Shown here: positions 6,390 to 14,167 of the stretch, one piece after another
Position numbering within the stretch: position 1 is the stretch's first letter
Layout of the letters: the number at the start of each line of letters is the position of its first letter
Assembly: GCF_017794965.1 (NCBI RefSeq)
Contig: NZ_CP051240.1
Location: forward strand, 2,356,001 to 2,420,000
Direction: 5' to 3'
Length of the DNA stretch: 64,000 nt
DNA from: Alcanivorax sp.
GTDB taxonomy: Bacteria; Pseudomonadota; Gammaproteobacteria; Pseudomonadales; Alcanivoracaceae
Position numbers and translations under genes: made by a program
The notes under the pieces: model-generated
The model's database searches: none
The model's input: the letters and a program-made list of their open reading frames with translations, nothing else
What the model was told of the DNA's origin: nothing

Positions 6390-8681
6390 ATGACCACCCT
6401 GCACAACCTGGGCTTCCCCCGTATCGGCGCCCGTCGTGAACTGAAACAGGCCCAGGAAGCCTACTGGGCTGGTGATCTCCAGCAGAGCGAACTGGAGCAT
6501 GTCGGCAAGAGCCTGCGTCAGCGCCACTGGGCCCTGCAAGCCGAGACAGGACTGGATCTGGTGCCCGTAGGCGACTTTGCCTGGTACGACCAGATTCTCG
6601 AATTCAGCTGTCTGCTCGGCGTGGTGCCCAGCCGCTTTGGCCAGGATGCCGACCAGCCCGTGGATCTGGACACCCTGTTTCGCATGGCCCGCGGCCGCGC
6701 CCCCAGTGGCAGTCCGGCAGCGGCCTGTGAGATGACCAAGTGGTTTGATACCAACTACCACTACATCGTGCCGGAACTGGAAGCAGACCAGCATTTCAGA
6801 ATCGCCCGCCACAGCCTGTTCGAGCAGGTGGATGAAGCCAGCGCCCAAGGCCACAACCCCAAGCCCGTGATTCCCGGGCCACTCACTTACCTCTACCTGA
6901 GCAAGGGAGCGCACTTTGCCAGTGCGGATGACAACGCCAAGCTGGCACTGCTGGACAACCTGATTCCCGTCTACCGCCAGATCCTGCAACAGCTGGCCCA
7001 TCAAGGCGTGGAGTGGGTACAGATCGATGAGCCGATTCTGGTGCTGGATCTGCCAGACAGCTGGCAGCGTGCCTACCTGCGTGTGTATGACCAGCTGACC
7101 TCGGCCAGTGAGGCCCGACTGCTGCTGGCCACCTACTTTGGGGGGCTGGAAAACAATCTGTTCACTACCCTGGCATTGCCGGTAGACGGCCTTCACCTGG
7201 ACTGTGTCCGGGGTCAGGATGACCTCCGCCAGGTGATTCCCCGCCTGGGAGACAAGGTACTCTCGCTGGGCTATATCGATGGTCGCAACATCTGGCGAAC
7301 CGATCTGGATGCCGCTCTCGCTGCCCTGCAGCCCGTGCATGATGCCCTGGGTGATCGTCTCTGGCTGGCGCCGTCCTGCTCGCTGCTGCACAGCCCGGTG
7401 GACCTTGAACAGGAAGACACTCTGGACGATGAACTGAAGAGCTGGCTCAGCTTCTCCAAACAGAAACTCCAGGAACTGGCTCTGCTGGGGGGGGCGCTGA
7501 AGGGTGACAGCAACGTGGACGCCGGGTTGGAAACCCAGCGCAGCGTCCTGCAGGCCAGGGCCCGCTCTGCGCGCATTCACAATCCGGACGTGGCTGCCCG
7601 CCTGGCCAGGGCAGCCCGGGAATCCCGTGAGCGCAAGAGTCCCTTTAACGAACGGATCGCCAAACAACAGGCCGCCCTGGAACTGCCAGCGTTCCCTACC
7701 ACCACCATCGGTTCATTCCCGCAAACCCGGGAGATACGCAGCGCACGCCGTGACTGGAAAGCCGGCAAGCTGAGTGAGGCCGAGTACACCCGTCAGATGC
7801 AGGAAGAAATAGCCCGCTGCATCCGTTATCAGGAAGAAGTGGAACTGGATGTATTGGTGCACGGCGAAGCCGAACGCAACGACATGGTGGAATATTTTGG
7901 TGAACTGCTGGATGGCTTTGCCTTCACCCGCTTTGGCTGGGTGCAAAGCTACGGCTCCCGCTGTGTGAAACCGCCGATTATCTTCGGCGATGTCCAACGC
8001 CCTAAACCCATGACGGTGGCCTGGGCACGCTACGCCCAGTCGCTCACCGACAAGCCGGTCAAAGGCATGCTTACCGGCCCGGTCACCATCCTGCAGTGGT
8101 CCTTCGTCCGTGACGACCAACCCCGTGCTGACACCTGCAAACAGATAGCGCTGGCACTGCGCGATGAAGTACAGGACCTGGAAGCCGCTGGCATCAAGGT
8201 GATTCAGATCGACGAACCCGCTCTGCGAGAAGGGCTCCCCCTGCGCAAAAGTAACTGGCAAACCTATCTGGACTGGGCGGTGGATTGCTTCCGTCTGAGT
8301 ACCGTGGCCGTGGACGATGACACCCAGATTCACACCCACATGTGTTACTCGGAGTTCAACGACATCATCGAGAGCATCGCCGCGCTGGATGCAGACGTAA
8401 TCACCATTGAAACCTCGCGCTCCAATATGGAATTGCTGGACGCTTTCCGGGATTTCCACTATCCCAACGATATCGGTCCTGGCGTGTACGACATTCATTC
8501 CCCCAATGAACCGGCGGTGGACTGGATGGTGAAGCTGATGGAAAAAGCCGCTGAACAGCTGCCGAAAGAGCGCCTGTGGATCAACCCGGACTGCGGGCTG
8601 AAAACCCGCAAATGGGAAGAAACCCGCGGAGCGCTGGCGAACATGGTGGAAGCTGCCAAGCGGTTGCGTGCGGCGGGGTAA
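6390..8681 (+). CDS. metE: Cobalamin-independent methionine synthase MetE
   Basis: 5-Methyltetrahydropteroyltriglutamate-homocysteine methyltransferase, 763 residues, full family length. The N-terminus TTLHNLGFPRIGARRELKQA and the second barrel start FPTTTIGSFPQTREIRSARRDWK mark the duplicated barrel structure. The zinc-binding region is visible as IHTHMCYSEFNDII and, near the C-terminus, WINPDCGLKTRKW. It is transcribed divergently from metR. No cobalamin riboswitch is seen in the leader. Confidence 0.97.
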   Translation: MTTLHNLGFPRIGARRELKQAQEAYWAGDLQQSELEHVGKSLRQRHWALQAETGLDLVPVGDFAWYDQILEFSCLLGVVPSRFGQDADQPVDLDTLFRMARGRAPSGSPAAACEMTKWFDTNYHYIVPELEADQHFRIARHSLFEQVDEASAQGHNPKPVIPGPLTYLYLSKGAHFASADDNAKLALLDNLIPVYRQILQQLAHQGVEWVQIDEPILVLDLPDSWQRAYLRVYDQLTSASEARLLLATYFGGLENNLFTTLALPVDGLHLDCVRGQDDLRQVIPRLGDKVLSLGYIDGRNIWRTDLDAALAALQPVHDALGDRLWLAPSCSLLHSPVDLEQEDTLDDELKSWLSFSKQKLQELALLGGALKGDSNVDAGLETQRSVLQARARSARIHNPDVAARLARAARESRERKSPFNERIAKQQAALELPAFPTTTIGSFPQTREIRSARRDWKAGKLSEAEYTRQMQEEIARCIRYQEEVELDVLVHGEAERNDMVEYFGELLDGFAFTRFGWVQSYGSRCVKPPIIFGDVQRPKPMTVAWARYAQSLTDKPVKGMLTGPVTILQWSFVRDDQPRADTCKQIALALRDEVQDLEAAGIKVIQIDEPALREGLPLRKSNWQTYLDWAVDCFRLSTVAVDDDTQIHTHMCYSEFNDIIESIAALDADVITIETSRSNMELLDAFRDFHYPNDIGPGVYDIHSPNEPAVDWMVKLMEKAAEQLPKERLWINPDCGLKTRKWEETRGALANMVEAAKRLRAAG

Positions 8682-8690
8682 AGCGGCGTT

Positions 8691-9032
8691 ACCACATAGG
8701 GCACAGAGTTCACTGAGGGAAAACATTCCCCCTGTGGCTCTGTGCGCATCTGTCGTTGCTATTTCGCAGTGGAACTACCGCTCCCACAAATATCAGTAGC
8801 GCGTTGCGAGGGACGAGTTTCGAAAGGCAAAGGCGGAGAGGACAGATCTTGTGGGAAATTCAGCTTGCTGAATGAAGACGCCTGCGCCTTCCCCTGATCA
8901 ACCGCAACATTCGTTCAGCAAGCTGAATCTCCCACCAGGTTAATCCCCGAAGGACGGAAATCGGCGAAGGTCGGTCTCCGCCTTCACATATACAATGGCG
9001 GAGATGGGCTCACGCCCATTTCCGCCCTACGA
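8691..9032. repeat. Tandem intergenic repeat, unit 1
   Basis: First unit of a direct duplication with period 368 bp and very few substitutions. The unit contains, in order, a CACAGAG/CACTGAG block, a GTGGGAAATTCAGC ... GCTGAATCTCCCAC inverted pair, and a GGCGGAGATGGGC / GCCCATTTCCGCC dyad. The whole gap between metE and nasS (8682-9582) holds no convincing gene; apart from the two units I see nothing definable in it. Confidence 0.88.
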
Positions 9033-9058
9033 CGGTTCCGAAGGTGTATTAGCATTGT

Positions 9059-9400
9059 TACTACAGAGGCGCAGAGTTCACTGAGGGAAAACATTGCCCC
9101 TGTGGCTCTGTGCGGAGCTGTCGTTGCTATTTCGCAGTGGAACTACCGCTCCCACAAATATCAGTAGCGCGTTGCGAGGGACGAGTTTCGAAAGGCAAAG
9201 GCGGAGAGGACAGATCTTGTGGGAAATTCAGCTTGCTGAATGAAGACGCCTGCACCTTCCCCTGATCAAACGCAGCATTCGTTCAGCAAGCTGAATCTCC
9301 CACCGGGTTAATCCCCGTAGGACGGAAATCGGCGAAGGTCGGTCTCCGCCTTCACACATACAATGGCGGAGATGGGCTCACGCCCATTTCCGCCCTACGA
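9059..9400. repeat. Tandem intergenic repeat, unit 2
   Basis: Second unit of the 368-bp-period duplication, aligned without gaps to 8691-9032. The 26 bp between the units are not repeated. A more diverged composite with the same order of blocks occurs at 28218-28495. Confidence 0.88.
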
Positions 9401-9582
9401 ACTGAAATAAACCCTTCGCGTGCAAGCACGCTCACACATTAATCGCCTGGCGCTCTATCAGTGCTGACGAGCAGCGGGTTGATGTTGAGGTCTTGAACTT
9501 CAGCATCAGGCATAAAGCTTCTGGCGTCATGCTGCCAGCAGGCAGACGGAGTTTCGAAACGCGTTACTCGCTTCTCATCAAC

Positions 9583-10749
9583 TCAGCTTTCTGCCGGATC
9601 CTCAATAACTTTCAACAGACGATCCGGGCCAAGCTCCACCGGCTTCGGTTCACCGGGCAGTTGCCAATGTCCGGCATGGCGTTCATCCGGCTTGCTGTCC
9701 ATTAACGGCAGGCTGGTAAGATCCGCCAGTGCATCGCGGAACAGGTCAGTGCGGTAGCATTGCGCCGCAAACGTCTGTTTTTCTTCCAGCGAACATTGCC
9801 GCCAGCGCTGCATTTCTTCCAGCATGAAACGGGCGTCGGAGCGCCACGGGAAGTTGGCGTGGAAGCCTGCAAACACATGAAAATGATGGGCCGGGAACGG
9901 CTGGCCGGTAAGGCCGCCTGGCAGGCGGTTACTGAACGGCGCACGGATGATTTCTTCCGGCACATCCAGCCAGGCGGGGTGGGCCAACAGGGACAGGCTC
10001 TCTACCAGATTGTCATCGGCATAGCAGGCCGCCTTGTACAGCGCCCGCAACATGGCCCGGTGTTCGTCCGGATGGCGCGCCACCCAGTCACGGGACACCG
10101 CCAAGACTTTCTCCGGCGCATTTTCCCAGATCTGGTAACCGGACAGGATACAGTGCCCCGCACCGGTCAGAGCCGCCAGACTGTTCCAGGGCTCACCCAC
10201 ACAGAATCCATCAATGTGGCCCATGCGCAAGTGATCCACCATCTGTGAGGGCGGCAGTACCACCAGCTTCACATCGTGGTCCGGGTCCAGCCCGGCCACA
10301 CTCAGCCAGTGGCGCAGTTGATAACTGTGGCAGGAGAACGGAAACACCACCGCCAGCACCAGCGGGGCTTCCCCGCCACTGGCGCGGGCCGCCACCAGCT
10401 TGTTCATGGCGCTGGCCATATCATTGGCAGTGGGACCTTCAGAGAGTGCACACAACCCTTGGAACAACATGGGCGACACGGTAATGCCATTACCGTTCAG
10501 GCCCATGGAAAAGGCCGTCGCCAGTGGTTTCTTGATGCACCCCAGCCCCAACGACGTGGCCAGCATCATGGGCGCCAGCATGGGTGCAGCATCCAGCTGG
10601 CCTACCAGCAGTCGATCACGCAGGCTGGCCCAGCTCCACTCCGGCTGAAGCTCCACATCCAGACCCTCTGCCGCGAAGTAGCCGGCCTCCTGAGCCACCG
10701 CCAGCGGCAGGCTGTCAGTCAGCGGCATGTAACCGATACGAATTTTCAT
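9583..10749 (-). CDS. nasS: Nitrate/nitrite-sensing protein NasS (NrtA/CmpA-like, cytoplasmic)
   Basis: A 388-residue protein of the NrtA/CmpA substrate-binding family (KIRIGYMPLTDSLPLAVAQEAGYFAAEGLDVELQ; FSMGLNGNGITVS; DGFCVGEPWNSLA). It has no signal peptide, so it should be cytoplasmic. That fits NasS, which binds nitrate or nitrite and otherwise holds the antiterminator NasT. nasT lies immediately upstream, separated only by a short ORF whose stop overlaps this ATG (ATGA). It is the last gene of the nitrate block. Confidence 0.88.
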   Translation of the reverse strand: MKIRIGYMPLTDSLPLAVAQEAGYFAAEGLDVELQPEWSWASLRDRLLVGQLDAAPMLAPMMLATSLGLGCIKKPLATAFSMGLNGNGITVSPMLFQGLCALSEGPTANDMASAMNKLVAARASGGEAPLVLAVVFPFSCHSYQLRHWLSVAGLDPDHDVKLVVLPPSQMVDHLRMGHIDGFCVGEPWNSLAALTGAGHCILSGYQIWENAPEKVLAVSRDWVARHPDEHRAMLRALYKAACYADDNLVESLSLLAHPAWLDVPEEIIRAPFSNRLPGGLTGQPFPAHHFHVFAGFHANFPWRSDARFMLEEMQRWRQCSLEEKQTFAAQCYRTDLFRDALADLTSLPLMDSKPDERHAGHWQLPGEPKPVELGPDRLLKVIEDPAES

Positions 10750-10901
10750 CCATCTTGCTCCGCAAGAGCCTGACGCCGGACGCTTGAGGTCGAACGTCGC
10801 AGAGGCTCATTCATCTCTACAGGACGCCTTGCCCGACTCACCGGTTTGGCTGGTGCATCCACCAGGCTGCGGGACTTTTTCAATGGCATCACTCGTCGCA
10901 T
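10746..10901 (-). CDS. Small basic ORF between nasT and nasS
   Basis: A 51-codon frame, MRRVMPLKKSRSLVDAPAKP..., with an AGGAG ribosome-binding site 5 nt before its ATG and a stop codon overlapping the nasS start. The product is strongly basic and has no recognisable domain. Part of the frame (about 10765-10800) resembles the TCTGACGTCGAACG-type intergenic repeat seen near 37.1 and 56.4 kb. It may therefore be a leader or coupling frame built on repeat DNA rather than a functional protein. Confidence 0.4.
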   Translation of the reverse strand: MRRVMPLKKSRSLVDAPAKPVSRARRPVEMNEPLRRSTSSVRRQALAEQDG

Positions 10902-10950
10902 CTTTTCTCCTGTATTGACGCCAGGCATTCGGCCTCAGGCATCCAGCGTT

Positions 10951-11601
10951 TTATCCCTGCGCTTTCAGCATCTCGGCATAATCCAGCACCGATCGGGCCA
11001 CCTGTATCAGCGGCTGCCCAGTATTCATGGCCTGCCGTCGCAGGGTGCTGTAGGCATCCTGCTCGTTGAGCCGGCGCCGCTGCATCAGCAGCCCTTTCGC
11101 CCGCTCGATAATTTTGCGCTCCGCCAGCGCTTCACGGGTCTGTTCCAGTTCTTCCCGCAGGGCCTGGTATTCGCGAAAACGCGCTGTCGCCACCCGCATC
11201 ACACCGCGTACCCGGGTCAGGTCGGTTTCCCCTGCCACATAGGCACTCACACCAGCACGCAATGCTGCCACCACCAGGTCTTCATCATCCTGGTTGCAGA
11301 ACATGACCATGGGACGCGGGATATCCCGCTGCACCAGCGCCATGCTTTCCAGGGTGTCCCGGTCCGGGGCATCCATGTCTACGATGACCACATCCGGGTT
11401 ACTGCTGCGCACCTTCTCCGCCAGACCGGCTGCGCTGGTCAGGCGGCACAGGATCTCGTGCCCCTCATCAATGAGGGCCCGTTCGAGAATCGCGGCGCGC
11501 GGTGGCTGGTCATCCACCAGCATGATTTTCAGAGCCATAACGTCTGGGGCATCCGGACAAAAAGTGTTATCAGATTGTTCTGCAACGGTTGTGCCAGTCA
11601 T
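10951..11601 (-). CDS. nasT: ANTAR-domain antiterminator NasT
   Basis: A receiver-like N-terminal domain (KIMLVDDQPPRAAILERAL; VVIVDMDAPDRDTLE) is followed by a coiled coil and a C-terminal ANTAR RNA-binding domain (ALAERKIIERAKGLLMQRRRLNEQDAYSTLRRQAMNTGQPL). NasT proteins bind paired hexaloop hairpins in nitrate-assimilation leaders and prevent termination; a matching leader lies at 20935-20990 before nrtA. I use the ATG at 11601, which has an AGG-containing site upstream. Starting at 11538 (MALKIMLVDD) would fit the family alignment better but shows no ribosome-binding site. Confidence 0.88.
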   Translation of the reverse strand: MTGTTVAEQSDNTFCPDAPDVMALKIMLVDDQPPRAAILERALIDEGHEILCRLTSAAGLAEKVRSSNPDVVIVDMDAPDRDTLESMALVQRDIPRPMVMFCNQDDEDLVVAALRAGVSAYVAGETDLTRVRGVMRVATARFREYQALREELEQTREALAERKIIERAKGLLMQRRRLNEQDAYSTLRRQAMNTGQPLIQVARSVLDYAEMLKAQG

Positions 11602-11663
11602 GGTCACCCTAACCTTTTGTTTTAAAATAAGTTTTATTTTTCACCAATACAGCACCTCAAAAG

Positions 11664-11680
11664 CGCACCTCCCTGGTGCA
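11664..11680. promoter_or_regulatory. Putative NtrC-binding site upstream of nasT
   Basis: The perfect dyad GCACC-TCCCT-GGTGC (11665-11679) matches the NtrC consensus halves GCACC and GGTGC with 5-nt spacing. It lies about 65 nt upstream of the nasT start, after the globin gene. I did not find a good sigma-54 promoter between it and nasT. Confidence 0.55.
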
Positions 11681-11713
11681 CTTTTGGGTACCAAAAACGC
11701 CCCCTCGCGTCGC

Positions 11714-12121
11714 TCAATACTCAGCGGCGTCGATCATGGTGGTGGCCAGTATGGTGTAGGCGGCGGTCCAGGCCGCTTCGGTGTCGCTGTCAAAGGCATC
11801 ACCCAGTCCCTGGCCCAAAGTCCAAAGCAAGGCCTGTGCCACCGTGTCGTAATCCGCCGGTTTCACTCCGTAATCCTTGTGGCGAGCCCCCAGCTTCTGT
11901 ACTGCGGGCACAATGGTGTCGAGCTTGTCCAGCCCCTTCACCACCACCCCGATCATGGTCATTAGCTTCTTGCCCTGCTCTTCCATGTTGCCCTTGAATA
12001 GCGGCTTGAGTGACGGGTCGGTGGTAAAGAGGCGCTCGTAGAACAGCGCCGCGGCCTGATCGGAAATACCTTCCACTTTCGCCCAGCTGTCCTGTACCAG
12101 AGCAATCTGTTCGGGAGTCAT
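11714..12121 (-). CDS. Single-domain haemoglobin
   Basis: A 135-residue globin (MTPEQIALVQDSWAKVEGISDQAAALFYERLF...). The proximal histidine is probably H81 (KLGARHKDYG), with a tyrosine at the B10-like position (Y28) and a glutamine at the E7-like position (Q49). This distal pair is common in Vitreoscilla-type and NO-detoxifying globins. There is no reductase domain, so an external reductase would be needed. It lies inside the nitrate block between the haem lipoprotein and nasT, which suggests a role in NO or oxygen handling. Confidence 0.88.
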   Translation of the reverse strand: MTPEQIALVQDSWAKVEGISDQAAALFYERLFTTDPSLKPLFKGNMEEQGKKLMTMIGVVVKGLDKLDTIVPAVQKLGARHKDYGVKPADYDTVAQALLWTLGQGLGDAFDSDTEAAWTAAYTILATTMIDAAEY

Positions 12122-12175
12122 GGTGTTTCTCCTGTTATTGAATACTGATAAGCGTGAAAATCCGCAGAAGGCGGT

Positions 12176-12769
12176 TTACATCGGTACGCGAATAACCACA
12201 CCACCCATCACATCGCCCATTTCGAAATCGGTCTTGGGGGAATCCTTGTGGTTGTTATGACATGCCACGCACGGCGCAGCCACCGCCACGTCCGGGTACA
12301 CCGCTGTGTAATAGGTCACATCACCCAGTTTTTCTTCACCGTAAAAGTTCTTGCCTGGGTTATCGGCGATGTACTGCAGACCTTCCTTTTCCAGATCGGT
12401 CTTGGGTGCATTCTGGGCATTGATCGGCCACAGAGATTGCAGGGAATAGGTGAAGTCGCTGGTCATTTCACTGACCGCTTCAGCGCCGTAACGGAACATC
12501 TGCGCCGGCAGCGGCGCCCCGTTTTCCAGGTCTTCCCAGTATTCATGGGGTTTGATGCTGTCAGCCCCGGCCGGGCCAAGGCGGCCAATGATCATCTTGG
12601 TGTAGTTGGTACGGTCTGCCTTCATCACCGCAAACAGGGAATCGGTGTAGACCTTGGGTTCAATGCCCCCACTGGGAGCGGCTTTTTCTTCACCGCAGCC
12701 ACTCAGGATCAGGGCGGACATGGCGGTGGCCATCAGGATGGTGACGTTACGCTTCATGACGTGTTGCAT
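12176..12769 (-). CDS. Tll0287-like (DUF3365) haem lipoprotein
   Basis: A 197-residue product with a lipoprotein signal (lipobox LILSGC, Cys25) and one c-type haem motif CVACH at 167-171. The rest (KMIIGRLGPAGADSIKPHEYWEDL...PAQMFRYGAEAV; YYTAVYPDVAVAAPCVACHNNH) matches the DUF3365/Tll0287 family of haem sensor or electron-transfer domains. It is likely periplasmic and membrane-tethered. The ATG at 12769 has a GGAGGTAG site upstream. It lies 42 nt after the multihaem cytochrome gene and probably works with it. Confidence 0.8.
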   Translation of the reverse strand: MQHVMKRNVTILMATAMSALILSGCGEEKAAPSGGIEPKVYTDSLFAVMKADRTNYTKMIIGRLGPAGADSIKPHEYWEDLENGAPLPAQMFRYGAEAVSEMTSDFTYSLQSLWPINAQNAPKTDLEKEGLQYIADNPGKNFYGEEKLGDVTYYTAVYPDVAVAAPCVACHNNHKDSPKTDFEMGDVMGGVVIRVPM

Positions 12770-12811
12770 GGGTACTACCTCCTCAGGTTTGGAATCGTTC
12801 AATCAGACAAA

Positions 12812-14152
12812 TCAATAAGGACCCTTCTTCTCGCCCCGGGCCTTGTCGCGTTCCACGGCCATATCAATGGACGGCACATGGGTTTGCGGCTGGCCATTGA
12901 AGTTGTTTTCACGCAAGTGCGGGTCTGCCAACGCATCCAGGGAAAACTCCAGGCTGTGGCATTGCAGACAGACCGGACGCGCCATCTTCTCCACCGGGCG
13001 CAGGGTCAGGTTCTGGTTGTGCTCAACAAAGATCTCGCCGTGGGTCTCTTGCCGCGGCATATGGCAAGAGGCACAGGTCACGCCGCTGCCCGGCGGCAGC
13101 TCACCGCGTTTTTCCTTTTTCCACAAATCATGATGGGGAGAGCGCAGGTATTCGTTACTGTGCTCGTCATTGTGACAACCGATGCAGCTGTCCACGGCGG
13201 CAGTTTGCGTGTCGAATTCATGGGCGCCGTGACAGCTGATGCAGGTCAGCTCCCGATGGCTGGCTTCCACATGCATGTTGAGCACTGATTGCGCCGGCGT
13301 CATGGGCGACAGCCCCTGGGCAAGGCGCATGCCATGCCGGCCCTCGAGGAAGCCTTCCGATTCCGGCTCGTGGCAGGTTGCGCACTGCAGCGGTTCCGGG
13401 GAATCCACCCAGTCCTCACCCCCACCGTGACAGGCGGAACATTCCACACCCGCCTCGGCATGGGCATTGCCATCCCAATGCTCCGGGGTTTCCACCTCTG
13501 CTGGCGGCGCGCCGTTGCCTTTCATCAGCGCCACCAGGTCGGCATCGCTCATCTGGCGGGCCAGCAAATCCCTGGGCGGCTGTTGGGCGGGCTGCTTCAG
13601 CCAGGGCTCATCGGCGTGGGCCAGCAGGAAATCTTCATAGAGGGCGCGGTTATCATGAAAGTTATGGCAGCCAGCATTGGCACAGGTATCAAAGCCCATG
13701 CCTTCATGACTGGGACGATCTTTTTCGATGTCTTCGTGACAATGGGCACACATGTCCATGGGCAAGGTCACGCCCATGCCCACATCCAGCTCCGGGCGGT
13801 GTTCCACATGACAGGACACGCACAAACGGGCATCCACATTGGCCAGCCGGTCAGCGTTACGCGGATCAGTGAATTTGGATTTGGGGTGGGAGTCCTGGGC
13901 CTCTTCCAGTTGCTCACCATGGCAATCCACACAGGCGTTCTGCAGGACGGTTTCGCTGTCAAAGCCGTCGCCATGGCAAACGCTGCACTGCATTTCGATC
14001 TGGTGATGGCCATGGGTCATCGGCCCGGGAATAAACGCGGTTTTCGGGGCGTCCTGATCCACCAGCTGCAGACTCAGCCAGATGGCCAACCCCAGCGAGG
14101 CGAACAACCAGATGGCCCAGAGAATCGGATTACGTTTCTTGCTTCCCATCAT
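12812..14152 (-). CDS. Membrane-anchored 11-haem c-type cytochrome
   Basis: About 446 residues with one N-terminal membrane helix (ILWAIWLFASLGLAIWLSLQ). It carries ten CXXCH motifs (CSVCH, CVDCH, CVSCH, CAHCH, CSACH, CATCH, CISCH, CIGCH, CASCH, CLQCH) plus one CX4CH (CANAGCH), so up to eleven haems in the periplasm. The motifs fall into an N-terminal five and a C-terminal six, separated by about 75 residues without haems. The C-terminal part (DEHSNEYLRSPHH...GVTCASCHMPR) looks loosely like octahaem or hydroxylamine-oxidoreductase-type cytochromes, but I cannot assign a subfamily. It starts 16 nt after the b-haem/FAD protein. Start chosen at the ATG at 14152; a GTG at 14161 is possible. Confidence 0.85.
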   Translation of the reverse strand: MMGSKKRNPILWAIWLFASLGLAIWLSLQLVDQDAPKTAFIPGPMTHGHHQIEMQCSVCHGDGFDSETVLQNACVDCHGEQLEEAQDSHPKSKFTDPRNADRLANVDARLCVSCHVEHRPELDVGMGVTLPMDMCAHCHEDIEKDRPSHEGMGFDTCANAGCHNFHDNRALYEDFLLAHADEPWLKQPAQQPPRDLLARQMSDADLVALMKGNGAPPAEVETPEHWDGNAHAEAGVECSACHGGGEDWVDSPEPLQCATCHEPESEGFLEGRHGMRLAQGLSPMTPAQSVLNMHVEASHRELTCISCHGAHEFDTQTAAVDSCIGCHNDEHSNEYLRSPHHDLWKKEKRGELPPGSGVTCASCHMPRQETHGEIFVEHNQNLTLRPVEKMARPVCLQCHSLEFSLDALADPHLRENNFNGQPQTHVPSIDMAVERDKARGEKKGPY

Positions 14153-14167
14153 CGCCCCCACGCCCGA

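Noticed and set aside
6333..7667. 444-codon minus-strand frame inside metE
   Set aside because: Antisense shadow of metE with no domain and no ribosome-binding site.
8691..9400. Possible CRISPR array
   Set aside because: There are only two units of 342 bp with a 368-bp period and near-identical interiors; there is no short-repeat/unique-spacer pattern.
9493..9705. 70-codon plus-strand frame after the tandem repeat
   Set aside because: It overlaps the end of nasS on the other strand and lacks a convincing start signal.
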